Below, piece by piece: positions 9,762-17,874 of a stretch of 64,000 nucleotides of DNA. A model generated the notes under the pieces. It had not been told where the DNA came from, did no database searches, and saw only the letters and a list, made by a program, of their open reading frames with translations. Made by a program: the position numbers and the translations under genes. The stretch comes from JANRLF01 sp033762815. Lineage in GTDB: Bacteria; Bacteroidota; Bacteroidia; Chitinophagales; CAIOSU01. Position 1 is the stretch's first letter. Every line of letters starts with the position of its first letter. The DNA lies in NCBI GenBank assembly GCA_033762815.1, contig JANRLF010000012.1, positions 83,969-147,968 on the forward strand. The letters are read 5' to 3'.

Positions 9762-10247
9762 TTAATATACTATGTCGAAATGGTTATTTGGTTGGGCCTG
9801 AAAATAACTTTTACTCAAGGTATGCACCATTGGGTCAACCAATATCTCCTCTGGTTTTAAAAATTTAAAATCCTCATTCTGAGCATTCTTCGCACTCAAT
9901 AAACTGTTATCAATTCCATGATACTCCACTGCAATAATCACATAATGGGTGTTGAAATCGGGTTTACCCAAGAAATTTTCCTCATAGATATGGTCGTACA
10001 GGCCTTTCAACTTGGTCTTTGACAAATCTAGTGACATGTGCAGTTCATGTTGGGTGATCCGCTGAAATGCATTATTGAGCGTTTCATTTTTATGCACCCT
10101 GCCACCCGGAACAAACCAAAATCCCTTGGCCGGGGCATTTTTTCTTAATCCTAATAATACTTTCCCCTCTGGGTTGTAGCAAATCAAATCAATTGCAATA
10201 AGAACACCGTTGCGGATAAGTTGTTCAAAATCATTGAGGGGCAACAT
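9762..10247 (-). CDS. gmm: GDP-mannose mannosyl hydrolase-like Nudix protein
   Basis: This 161-aa protein matches the GDP-mannose hydrolase (Gmm/NudD) subgroup of Nudix enzymes. It has a variant Nudix box, GGRVHKNETL..AFQRITQHELH, preceded by PAKGFWFVPGG, and a DHIYEENFLGKPDFNTHYV segment downstream that is characteristic of Gmm. E. coli Gmm hydrolyses GDP-mannose and GDP-glucose at the sugar carbon. Such genes often sit in clusters that make GDP-mannose-derived deoxysugars. Here it lies 1 bp after the GT4 gene stop, in the same direction as a perosamine-synthase-like gene, which fits a GDP-mannose-based pathway. Most of the family length is present. Confidence 0.82.
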   Translation of the reverse strand: MLPLNDFEQLIRNGVLIAIDLICYNPEGKVLLGLRKNAPAKGFWFVPGGRVHKNETLNNAFQRITQHELHMSLDLSKTKLKGLYDHIYEENFLGKPDFNTHYVIIAVEYHGIDNSLLSAKNAQNEDFKFLKPEEILVDPMVHTLSKSYFQAQPNNHFDIVY

Positions 10248-10248
10248 A

Positions 10249-11439
10249 TCATTTAGTTTTCACTACCTTTTCAAAAAAGTCAAGATACTTGGTGGCTGCG
10301 CTCTGCCAGGAATACTTATGTATATTGGCCTTGTTGTAACTCACTTGTTCTTGCTGCAAAGCGCTATCATCCCATATTTGAAGCAACAGTTGGGCTAATT
10401 CCCCTTCGTTCAGTGGCTCAAATAGATTAATCTTCAGATTTTCAGCCAATTCCTTGTTAGGGCGGGTAGCCGAAGCAATGACGGGGGTTCCTGATGCCGC
10501 CGCCTCCAACACGGGTATGCTGCTCGACTCATATAGTACTGCTGTAATCAAAAAACTAGCTTTTTGATACAGGTTTACCACGTCAATAAAGGGCACTTTG
10601 CCTAGATAATATACATTATCGAGCTTGTTTTCCTCGATAAAATCAAAAAGGAACTGAGAAGCAGAATAGCTACTTCCTGTTAGTACCAAAGGTATACTAA
10701 CCTGATGCTCCTTTCTGAGTTTCAAAAGGGCCTTCAATACCGTGATATGGTTTTTGTGGTGCCATAACTGCGCGGGAAAGAACAAGAAATCTTCAGGTAT
10801 TTGATACTTCTGGGTTAAATAGGCTACATCCCGCTCTTCGCTGAACAAGGGAATGTCAACCCCTTCGGGTATCACCACTACTTGACTTTCCTTTAAACCT
10901 TTGAAATATCCCAAAAAATCATCCTTCATATGCAAGCTACTGGCCTGCATAAAGCTGATATTCTCTACACTTAAGTTGTAAGTAATATAACGGTCTTTCA
11001 ACTCCATGGCCGTAAAAAACTCAGGGTAGTGCACCTGTTGGATGTCATGCATGGAGAGCATGCTGAGGGTGTTTAGGTAAATAGGGAAGGAAACGGTGGT
11101 AGGAGTATAAATAATGTCCGCTTCCTTGGACATGCGCCTGCTTAGGGCATTGTAGAAGAAATAACTAAAAGCCCCGTACAAAGTTTTAGCTTTTGCCTTC
11201 ACCATTTGCCATAGCACCCGGCGTTTGAATTGGCTGTCATAACCGGTTATGAGTACAATACTGAAATTAGCTACCGACTCATACTTTTTAAAAAGGTAGG
11301 CATTGCGGTTGTTGACGAATATGATAAAGCGATGACCCTTATTTACGGATACAAAACCATCCAATAGCCCAAAGGTATAACTGGTAACCCCTCCTGCATA
11401 GTCGGGGTCAATTGCTAGGCAGTTAATCCCTATCCGCAT
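10249..11439 (-). CDS. Family 4 (GT-B) glycosyltransferase
   Basis: This 396-aa GT-B enzyme has an N-terminal MRIGINCLAIDPDYAGGVTSY with the GGV acceptor-side loop. In the C-terminal Rossmann domain it has FFPAQLWHHKNH, followed by LYESSSIPVLEAAASGTPVIAS, the E-x7-E nucleotide-sugar motif of GT4. It probably uses a GDP- or UDP-sugar to extend a lipid-linked glycan in the cytosol. The start overlaps the end of the upstream aminotransferase gene by 17 bp, showing tight operon structure. The specific linkage cannot be inferred. Confidence 0.92.
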   Translation of the reverse strand: MRIGINCLAIDPDYAGGVTSYTFGLLDGFVSVNKGHRFIIFVNNRNAYLFKKYESVANFSIVLITGYDSQFKRRVLWQMVKAKAKTLYGAFSYFFYNALSRRMSKEADIIYTPTTVSFPIYLNTLSMLSMHDIQQVHYPEFFTAMELKDRYITYNLSVENISFMQASSLHMKDDFLGYFKGLKESQVVVIPEGVDIPLFSEERDVAYLTQKYQIPEDFLFFPAQLWHHKNHITVLKALLKLRKEHQVSIPLVLTGSSYSASQFLFDFIEENKLDNVYYLGKVPFIDVVNLYQKASFLITAVLYESSSIPVLEAAASGTPVIASATRPNKELAENLKINLFEPLNEGELAQLLLQIWDDSALQQEQVSYNKANIHKYSWQSAATKYLDFFEKVVKTK

Positions 11440-12517
11440 AGAATGCCTTTATTTTAGCTATAATGTAGGTTTGCTCTTCATCAGTAAGGCCATACGATGA
11501 AGGCAACGATATCCCTTGATTATAGATTCGTTCCGTAACTGGATACTCGCCACTTACATCTACTATTCCCTTGTAACAAGGTTGCAAATGTAGGGGATAG
11601 AAAAAGCGGCGGGTTTGAATGCCGTTTTCGAGCAAATATTCAGATATGGCTTTATGGTCTTCTGTCAAGAAAGAAGTAAACCAAAATACCGGGGTACAGC
11701 GAAGGTCAATATAGGCTGGTTTGAAACGAGGCAAATCACTTAACTCCTGGTAATAGCGGTCAGCCAGTTGTTTCTTTCTTGAAATGATCCTTTCCAGCTT
11801 AATCATTTGCGCAATACCTATCGCGGCTTGCATTTCAGTAAAGCTGAAATTGAAGCCGATATGCTCGTGCATAAAGGTTCCTTTTACGTCACGACCATGG
11901 TTCTTCAGCCTATAACAAAGTTTGGCTAGCTCGTCATCATCCGTAAGCACCACGCCCCCTTCGCCACAGGTGATGGTTTTATTGCCATAGTAGGATAGAA
12001 TACCTAAATGGCCGAAAGTGCCTACATGCTTGCCATTGAAGCGAACCCCCACCCCTTGCGCGGCATCTTCTATCACTTTCAAATCGTACTTATTTGCTAA
12101 AGCCATAACCTTATCCATATCAGCAGCTTGGCCATATAGGTGCACGGGCATGAGGCATTTGGTGCGCGGAGTAATTTTTTTCTCTGCCTCCGTCACCGAA
12201 AAGCAAAAAGTATCTGGCTCCACGTCTGCAAACACGGGGGTAGCTCCGGCCATAATCACGGCATTAGCGGTAGCTATGAAGGTCATATCAGGTACTATCA
12301 CCTCGTCGCCAGGGCCAATGTTCAATGCTTTCAAGCAACAGTATAGGGCCACCGTACCATTGGTCATGGCAATGGCATGCTTGCTGCCTGCCATTTGCTT
12401 GGTCATCTCTTCAAATTCTTTCGTGAGCTTGTGCTCCACTACAAAGGTTGAATCAACCACACGTTTTAGCTGAATCAATTCTTCCTCGTCAATCCAAGGC
12501 TGTATTTGTATTATCAT
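11423..12517 (-). CDS. DegT-family sugar aminotransferase, GDP-perosamine synthase-like
   Basis: This 364-aa PLP enzyme has MTNGTVALY (phosphate loop), VIEDAAQGVG (pyridine Asp151) and LSYYGNKTITCGEGG with the Schiff-base Lys at residue 180. The GNKTIT(C/T)GEGG stretch is the form seen in GDP-perosamine synthases such as Vibrio cholerae RfbE, which aminate GDP-4-keto-6-deoxymannose at C4 using glutamate. With the Gmm-like Nudix gene two genes downstream this makes a GDP-mannose-derived 4-amino sugar the best guess (mixed family knowledge and context). It overlaps the methyltransferase gene by 4 bp. No gmd (GDP-mannose 4,6-dehydratase) lies in the window, so that step must be encoded elsewhere. 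Confidence 0.85.
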   Translation of the reverse strand: MIIQIQPWIDEEELIQLKRVVDSTFVVEHKLTKEFEEMTKQMAGSKHAIAMTNGTVALYCCLKALNIGPGDEVIVPDMTFIATANAVIMAGATPVFADVEPDTFCFSVTEAEKKITPRTKCLMPVHLYGQAADMDKVMALANKYDLKVIEDAAQGVGVRFNGKHVGTFGHLGILSYYGNKTITCGEGGVVLTDDDELAKLCYRLKNHGRDVKGTFMHEHIGFNFSFTEMQAAIGIAQMIKLERIISRKKQLADRYYQELSDLPRFKPAYIDLRCTPVFWFTSFLTEDHKAISEYLLENGIQTRRFFYPLHLQPCYKGIVDVSGEYPVTERIYNQGISLPSSYGLTDEEQTYIIAKIKAFYADRD

Positions 12518-13254
12518 AAATTTTGGCTTTTAGGGCCTTTACACTTAAAATAAAACGTTGAACGATGCTTATAATCAGTATGAAAAATCTCAATCTGTTC
12601 AAATCGAAGCGAGAATAAATCCCGAAGGTCGCCCGTATTCGCGAAATGCTTCACATGGTTATCGCTGTGCTTTTTCTCATGTTCCCCCACTTTGGGCACT
12701 GCGCCTACAAAGACAAATTCTGGCTTGGAGCTGTCAATAATCTTATCAAGCACCAGTAGTTGCTGCTCTCTACTAAAGTAATCCAATGCCGTATTCCATA
12801 TCACCACATCATAATCTTTCAGCGGAAAACTCCCCTTTAAAATATCCATTTGTACATGGTTTATGTTGGCAGCGGAGTAATTGGCCTTAGCATGGGTAAT
12901 TGCCGACTCATCAAAATCGACCGCGTCGATACGTGCCGCAAAATCAGCATAAAACATGTAGGGAAAGAACCCGTCGCCGGTGCACAAATCAAGTACCTTG
13001 CAGTCTTTTGTCATTACCTGCCTGGCGTACACCCCCTGCTCCAACCATTCCACGCCTTTCTCGGCGCTACGGTAATACCAGGAATATAGGTCGGCCTCCT
13101 TTTTGAAGAAAAACGGTTTCTGGGGTTTGCCCCAATCCTTTATTACCTCTATCGTTACGTAATCATAGAGATAACGCCTGCATAAAAGAAAAAGCCAGCG
13201 GAAATGGAAAATCCTAACTAATCTATAGAAAAGCCTGTGATTCAGTGAGGGCAT
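12514..13254 (-). CDS. SAM-dependent methyltransferase (glycan operon)
   Basis: This 246-aa class I methyltransferase has motif I KVLDLCTGDGFFPY, a DAVDFDES acidic strand-2 end and the YDVVIWNTALDYF motif. The first 30 residues are basic and aromatic (RLFYRLVRIFHFRWLFLL) and may bind the membrane. It is the first gene of the closely spaced minus-strand glycan operon, ending in a 4-bp overlap with the aminotransferase. The substrate is likely a sugar or a lipid-linked intermediate (inference). An 87-bp gap separates it from the upstream kinase gene, so a promoter could lie there, but I see no good TAnnTTTG match. Confidence 0.85.
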   Translation of the reverse strand: MPSLNHRLFYRLVRIFHFRWLFLLCRRYLYDYVTIEVIKDWGKPQKPFFFKKEADLYSWYYRSAEKGVEWLEQGVYARQVMTKDCKVLDLCTGDGFFPYMFYADFAARIDAVDFDESAITHAKANYSAANINHVQMDILKGSFPLKDYDVVIWNTALDYFSREQQLLVLDKIIDSSKPEFVFVGAVPKVGEHEKKHSDNHVKHFANTGDLRDLFSLRFEQIEIFHTDYKHRSTFYFKCKGPKSQNL

Positions 13255-13341
13255 CAGGGCATTTTGCGCAAAATAACTAAAAAAGCGGCATTCTTTAGCA
13301 TTTGACCAAAAGGCTTAACCGAAAGGAAAACTAGCCCGAAA

Positions 13342-15195
13342 TCAATACTTTTTGATAGTGAAGAAAAAGGTGGCTCCCTCGCCCAATTGCGATTCCACCC
13401 ATATTTTTCCTCCGTGGCGTTCTACAATGTTTTTTGATATGGCCAGCCCCATGCCGGACCCTGGGTACTCATCGCGCTTATGCAGGCGCTTAAATATTTC
13501 GAAAATCTTATCGCGATAGGAAGGGTCCATCCCTATGCCTGTATCGCGCACTGAAAACAACCACTCAGTGGCTCTTTCTTCTGCTTGCACATCAATTTTC
13601 ATAACACTATCCTTCTTCCTGAACTTAATGGCATTGGCCACTAGATTTTGGAACAGTTGGGCAATATTAGACCGCACCCCTTTTATCATTGGCAACTTGC
13701 CATGCGTAACGATGGCATTGCTTTGTCCAATTTCCTTATCCAACTTTTTCAATACCGCTTCAAAAACCTCATTGGTATCCACGGGTTCAAAGTCCTTTAC
13801 ATTGGTACGGATATGCGAATATTCGAACAAGTCATTGATGATACGGTGCATGCGCTCCACTCCTTCTACTATATAGTTCATAAAATCCTTGGCATCATTG
13901 TCATACACGTCTTTATAACGACGTTGCAACAACTGCACGTAGCTCGTTATCATCCTTAGAGGTTCTATTAGGTCATGGGTGGTGACATAAGCAAACTGTT
14001 CCAAATCGGAGTTGTACCTTTCCAACAATTCTTCTGCTTGTTGGGTAATGTACTCATTGGTTTTTACCAGTTCGTCTTGTTTCTTTCTGAGCTCCAATGC
14101 CATTTTGTTGAAGGCATCTGTCAGTTCTCCTACTTCATCGCTGGTTTTCCTTGGTATAATCCCAATTTTTTCACCCGCCGACAACTGCCGAGAGGCAGCC
14201 GTTAAATCCAAAATAGGGTTGATGACCCTTTTGGTGATATATATGGAGCTTAAGGAAGCGACAATAATTACTAACAAAAGAATGATGCCTATACTAATGC
14301 TTACTGAGCTAATGGTACCCTGTATGAATAGCTGCATGGAGCTTCTATTTTGTGCCACTGGTGCCAGTACTTGTTCAGTAGGGGCTTCAATGATGGTGGT
14401 CCAATTGTACTTATTAGTATGGAAAGAAATTAAATTGTCGTTATGGATGATAGTTCCGCTTTGCTTCTGTAGAATTTCCTGGATGTAATCATACTTGGAA
14501 TAATCGGAGTTCTGATTGAGTTCTTGGCTACTGGGGTGGGCTATCAATTGTCCGTCTTGCGACACGATGTAAAGAATACCGGGTTTATCAGTGGGTATAT
14601 TCGAAATGAAGAATAGGTTCAAGTTGACAATAATACCCCCTTTAAAATTGCCGCTTAACTCCACTATGGGTTGCCCCAAGGTTACAAAGGGCTGTTGTGT
14701 GCGACTAGAAATATTTACATTAGATACGTATGGCTCTTTTTCCCTTAAAGCCTTGTAAACTTCATCCTTACTGAATTGGCTCAATTCATCTCCCCCTACT
14801 GAAACCGAATTCACTTTTTCAAAAATAATATCGCCCCAAGCGTCCACCACGGTAATATCCAATATACTGGGCTCCGTACGGACGATATTCTCCATATATT
14901 CATCAATCAGATTGATATCGGTTCGCAAAAATGCTGGGGCGAGCGATATGGCAGAAAGCTTATTGCCAATCCTATCGATTTCCTGCTCTACATATCTACT
15001 TTCTGCTTTGGCAATAAATTCGTCCTTGCTGGAGATTTCATTGGTAAGCGCGGTAGACACCTGTTTACCCAACTTATTCTCTAAGCTTTTGAAATTCCTG
15101 TTCAGGAGAAAAATAACCAATGCCCCGGTAAATAATATCGGAATGAGCGAGATGGCCAGCAAGGGAGCCAAGTACTTAATGAACAACTTGTTCAT
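13342..15195 (-). CDS. Membrane sensor histidine kinase (extracytoplasmic sensor, HAMP, HisKA, HATPase)
   Basis: The protein starts MNKLFIKYLAP (ATG at 15195; an upstream ATG at 15231 would add 12 residues that precede the first TM helix and is less likely). There are two TM helices flanking a roughly 270-residue periplasmic Cache-like sensor (DAWGDIIFEKV, YIVSQDGQLIAH). A HAMP linker follows (TKRVINPILDLT...DEVGELTDAFNKM), then HisKA with phospho-acceptor His in VTTHDLIEPLRM. The ATPase domain has its N box (FQNLVANAIKF), G1 (DTGIGMDP) and G2 (GSGMGLAISK). All catalytic boxes are intact. No response regulator gene is adjacent, so it is an orphan kinase. It lies between a terminated TPR operon and the glycan operon; a link to glycan expression is speculative. 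Confidence 0.93.
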   Translation of the reverse strand: MNKLFIKYLAPLLAISLIPILFTGALVIFLLNRNFKSLENKLGKQVSTALTNEISSKDEFIAKAESRYVEQEIDRIGNKLSAISLAPAFLRTDINLIDEYMENIVRTEPSILDITVVDAWGDIIFEKVNSVSVGGDELSQFSKDEVYKALREKEPYVSNVNISSRTQQPFVTLGQPIVELSGNFKGGIIVNLNLFFISNIPTDKPGILYIVSQDGQLIAHPSSQELNQNSDYSKYDYIQEILQKQSGTIIHNDNLISFHTNKYNWTTIIEAPTEQVLAPVAQNRSSMQLFIQGTISSVSISIGIILLLVIIVASLSSIYITKRVINPILDLTAASRQLSAGEKIGIIPRKTSDEVGELTDAFNKMALELRKKQDELVKTNEYITQQAEELLERYNSDLEQFAYVTTHDLIEPLRMITSYVQLLQRRYKDVYDNDAKDFMNYIVEGVERMHRIINDLFEYSHIRTNVKDFEPVDTNEVFEAVLKKLDKEIGQSNAIVTHGKLPMIKGVRSNIAQLFQNLVANAIKFRKKDSVMKIDVQAEERATEWLFSVRDTGIGMDPSYRDKIFEIFKRLHKRDEYPGSGMGLAISKNIVERHGGKIWVESQLGEGATFFFTIKKY

Positions 15196-15243
15196 ACTGC
15201 AATAAAAATAGCGATATTTTATACTTGGCAATACCAGTATAAT

Positions 15244-15270
15244 AAAAAAGGCAATGCTTTCGCATTGCCT
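15244..15270 (-). terminator. Rho-independent terminator after the TPR/small-protein operon
   Basis: A 9-bp perfect stem (AGGCAATGC / GCATTGCCT, arms 15249-15257 and 15262-15270) has a 4-nt loop. On the minus strand it is followed by a T-run (T6 then ATT). It sits just past the stop of the 122-aa gene and before the kinase gene, so it separates the two transcription units. Confidence 0.8.
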
Positions 15271-15295
15271 CTATAACTATTGTGTAGGTGAATTA

Positions 15296-15664
15296 CTAAA
15301 TGATATTCAGCCGCCTTAGCTTAAACTGCTTCATCAGGCGTTGATATTCTGCTTCCTCATTGTTTTCAAAAAAATCAATCAAGTTGCCAATCAAATTAGC
15401 GTCACTCACCAATCTATTCGCGGAAGTCTCCATTTGAATCCGCTTCAATTTTTGTATCAATAAGTTACGATTGACCGACTCCTGTAAAAACTTTTGCCTT
15501 ACCCTGGGATCTCTAAAATCTTTCATTGCCACTTGTATTTGTTTGCACAAATCCCTACGCAAATCGTGCCAAAAACCAGCAGCTGTATTAAGCCTATCTT
15601 TAAAGCGGGTTAAGCAACTCTTAAATTCTATTCGGCTGCCATAATCGTACATAGAAGCAATCAC
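15296..15664 (-). CDS. Small helical protein of unknown function
   Basis: This 122-aa protein is rich in Arg, Lys and Leu, has no signal peptide or TM helix, and is mostly predicted helix by composition (DLRRDLCKQIQVAMKD, EEAEYQRLMKQFKLRR). I do not recognise a family. It starts 17 bp after the TPR gene in the same direction and ends before a strong terminator, so it is probably co-transcribed with, and perhaps a partner of, the TPR protein. A plausible alternative is a spurious frame, but its length, operon fit and terminator position argue for a real gene. Confidence 0.6.
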   Translation of the reverse strand: MIASMYDYGSRIEFKSCLTRFKDRLNTAAGFWHDLRRDLCKQIQVAMKDFRDPRVRQKFLQESVNRNLLIQKLKRIQMETSANRLVSDANLIGNLIDFFENNEEAEYQRLMKQFKLRRLNII

Positions 15665-15681
15665 CCAATGTACAATTCATA

Positions 15682-16767
15682 CTACAGCACCTTTGCAGTG
15701 CTTTCATTAGAAGGCTGGGCTAGCAGCAATTGCTCTTTGATTAGCTTGGCTTCTGTTCCAAATTGATGCTGATTGGCCAATTGGAGGGCTTGCTCCAAGT
15801 AGTAAACCGCTTGGTCGTTTTCTTTCATTTGCAGGTACATTTCGCCCAAAGCCCTTAAGCCCCTACATTCACCGGTGATATGTCCAACTTTCCTAGCGAT
15901 TTCAAGGCCCTGATTGATATGCGACAAGGCTTCTTTGTACCCTCCGAAGCTGGTATAAACTTCGCCCAAACCCACTAAGGCATTAATCTCCGCCCCTTTT
16001 ATCTCCAGTTCCTTTAATTTCTTCAATGCTTTTTTGTAATTATCCATGGCACTTACCAAAGCCCGTAATTGATATTGTGCCGCCGCAATATTAATGAGGG
16101 TCCAAATCTCGCCACTTTTGTTGTTAAAATCCTGGAATGCCTTTAGGCACTGCTCGAACAGTGGTATAGCGGTAGTGTACTCGCCCAATTGGGCATGAAT
16201 TACTGCAATGTTGCCCATTACGGAAGAAGACATTCTTCTATTGCCGCTGGCTTCCAATACTTCCAAGGCTTCATTATAGAAAGAAATGGCTTTATGCAAT
16301 TCGCCCATGCGCTCATAAGTATTGCCAATGTTGGCCAGACAAGATGCCTTTAAGCCATTTTTGTCCGGCAGTTGCCTGAGCATTTCCAGAGCTCGCGATG
16401 AAAGCTCCAACGATTTTTCCATGTTTCCTTGGCTCCACCATACCATGCCCATATTATCTATCAATATGGCCTGCATTTCCTGGTCGTCAATTTCCAATGC
16501 TATTTCATGGGCTTTGGTAAAGTATTCCAAGGCGGCACTGTATAACGACTGCTTAAACTTCAGCCGCCCATATCCTTTGTAATATTCTAAAATGCCTTTC
16601 CGATAATTATTGGCCACTGCCAACTCATAGGCCTCTTTCAAATGCTGCTCGCTTCGCTCAAGGTCTGAGTTCAGGAATAGAAACACCAGCCTATTCAGCA
16701 AATCGACCTTTGCCATAGGATTGTCACTCCGCTCCAACAGCAGATATATTTCCTTTGCTTCTTCCAT
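15682..16767 (-). CDS. TPR-repeat protein (cytoplasmic)
   Basis: This 361-aa protein is built almost entirely of TPR units. Recognisable ones include GNMEKSLELSSRALEM, GELHKAISFYNEALEV, GEYTTAIPLFEQCLKA, GGYKEALSHINQGLEI and NDQAVYYLEQALQLA, giving about seven repeats of 34-40 residues. No signal peptide, TM or C-terminal effector domain is visible, so it is a scaffold or adaptor rather than a TPR-sensor kinase. The nearby orphan histidine kinase is in the same direction but is separated by a terminator. The partner is unknown. Confidence 0.88.
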   Translation of the reverse strand: MEEAKEIYLLLERSDNPMAKVDLLNRLVFLFLNSDLERSEQHLKEAYELAVANNYRKGILEYYKGYGRLKFKQSLYSAALEYFTKAHEIALEIDDQEMQAILIDNMGMVWWSQGNMEKSLELSSRALEMLRQLPDKNGLKASCLANIGNTYERMGELHKAISFYNEALEVLEASGNRRMSSSVMGNIAVIHAQLGEYTTAIPLFEQCLKAFQDFNNKSGEIWTLINIAAAQYQLRALVSAMDNYKKALKKLKELEIKGAEINALVGLGEVYTSFGGYKEALSHINQGLEIARKVGHITGECRGLRALGEMYLQMKENDQAVYYLEQALQLANQHQFGTEAKLIKEQLLLAQPSNESTAKVL

Positions 16768-16843
16768 TTCGTTGCCTTAGAAATGCAATTGGCTATAAAA
16801 ATATAAAAAGGAATAATGTTGCAACACTTATCAATGTTAAGTT

Positions 16844-17197
16844 TTAATCCAACATTAATTCCACAGTTGGATCCCAAAATAATTGATCGAAATGTTGCAC
16901 TTGGTTATCGATAACGGTAACCCCTTCTGCTTCCAATAACTCTTGCATTTGCCCCGGATAATCGAAATGGGCCATTCCCGTAAGCAGTCCGTTTCTATTG
17001 AGCACACGATGCGCAGGTACAGGGGGCTCCTGTGCACCTGCATTGTTCATGGCCCAGCCCACCATTCTTGCTGAACTTGCGGCACCCAAATAACGAGCAA
17101 TAGCACCATAGCTGGTTACCCTTCCTTGGGGAATCAGCCGTACCACCTGGTAAACTTGCTCAAAAAAAGAAATGGTCTCCATTATTGGGTTTTTCAT
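16844..17197 (-). CDS. Alkyltransferase-like (ATL) DNA-damage protein lacking the acceptor Cys
   Basis: This 117-aa protein is homologous to the DNA-binding domain of O6-alkylguanine-DNA alkyltransferase: RLIPQGRVTSYGAIARYLG (Tyr and Arg-finger helix region), SARMVGWAMNN and PVPAHRVLNRNG. The PCHRV active-site motif is PAHRV, so the acceptor Cys is Ala. This is the ATL class, which binds alkylated guanines, bends the DNA and flags the lesion to nucleotide-excision repair rather than reversing it. A -7 element lies only 2 nt before this ATG, so the downstream in-frame ATG at 17182 (METISFF) is an alternative start. It diverges from the TrpF-like gene with a 41-bp shared promoter region. Confidence 0.88.
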   Translation of the reverse strand: MKNPIMETISFFEQVYQVVRLIPQGRVTSYGAIARYLGAASSARMVGWAMNNAGAQEPPVPAHRVLNRNGLLTGMAHFDYPGQMQELLEAEGVTVIDNQVQHFDQLFWDPTVELMLD

Positions 17198-17199
17198 AC

Positions 17200-17207
17200 C
17201 AAAGTTA
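17200..17207 (-). promoter_or_regulatory. -7 element for the ATL gene
   Basis: On the minus strand the site reads TAACTTTG (consensus TAnnTTTG), 2 nt before the ATG at 17197. It suggests a leaderless transcript or translation from the next ATG at 17182. Confidence 0.5.
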
Positions 17208-17226
17208 ATTTCTAAAGGTGATATGG

Positions 17227-17234
17227 TAATTTTG
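17227..17234 (+). promoter_or_regulatory. -7 element for the TrpF-like gene
   Basis: TAATTTTG followed by gaaa and ATG at 17239, a 4-nt gap. This implies a leaderless or near-leaderless mRNA. It is divergent from and adjacent to the ATL -7 element (19 bp apart), so the two promoters occupy one small intergenic space. Confidence 0.55.
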
Positions 17235-17238
17235 GAAA

Positions 17239-17874
17239 ATGCAGATAAAAACCGCCCAGGTACAAACCCTTACCGATGCCCGCTATTTTTCCTCGAAGGG
17301 CGTGGATATCCTCATTTTTAATTTTGACCCCCAGTCAGAGAGATATTTGGCACCACAGGAAGCCCAGCAAATCATTAAATGGTTGAGTGGCCCCAAAGTG
17401 TATGGGCATTTTGGAGGCTCATCACCTGCTCAAATACGGGAAACCACCATGATATTGGGCCTTGATGGCTTTATTGTCAATTATGATGCAGTAACGGAGG
17501 ACTACCTATCCATTGATTTGCCAAAGATGATAGCAATCACCCTGAGCGATTATTATGTTTTTACCGACTTGCAAAAGATAGTGAATGGCCTAGCCCACGT
17601 TGCAACAGCTTTTTTGTTCGATATCGATAAGCACTTTGGCTCTTGGGGAAACTTTATAGCACACGGGCCCTTAACCGTTAGCCAACTACAAGCCCTTAGC
17701 AAGGAAGCTAATATTCTATACGCAGGTAAATTTACAGCAACCGACTTATCCACTTCAGTTGCAGCTGTCCAGCCCTATGGTATCTGCCTTATTCCGCCTG
17801 TTGAGGACAAGCTAGGCGAGAAAGACTTTTCGGACTATGATGGGTTGTTCGAAACGCTAGAGGACGAAGGATAA
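17239..17874 (+). CDS. Divergent phosphoribosylanthranilate isomerase (TrpF)-like TIM-barrel protein
   Basis: The 211 residues align with TrpF in order. MQIKTAQVQTLTDARYFSSKG corresponds to the KICGIT..EDA strand 1, FNFDPQSERYLAPQEA to FxFxPxSPRYVSPxxA, AFLFDIDKHFGSWGNF to the LLDxxxGGTG region, and ILYAGKFTATDLSTSVAAVQPYGI to LAGGLxPxNVxxAIxxxxPxGV. The catalytic general-base Cys of the KICG motif is absent (KTAQ), while the Asp in FLFDI is kept. The phosphate-binding Gly-rich ends are also altered. No trp genes are adjacent. It is probably a Bacteroidota paralog with a different activity. Its 3' end overlaps trmB by 18 bp on the opposite strand. Confidence 0.75.
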   Translation: MQIKTAQVQTLTDARYFSSKGVDILIFNFDPQSERYLAPQEAQQIIKWLSGPKVYGHFGGSSPAQIRETTMILGLDGFIVNYDAVTEDYLSIDLPKMIAITLSDYYVFTDLQKIVNGLAHVATAFLFDIDKHFGSWGNFIAHGPLTVSQLQALSKEANILYAGKFTATDLSTSVAAVQPYGICLIPPVEDKLGEKDFSDYDGLFETLEDEG

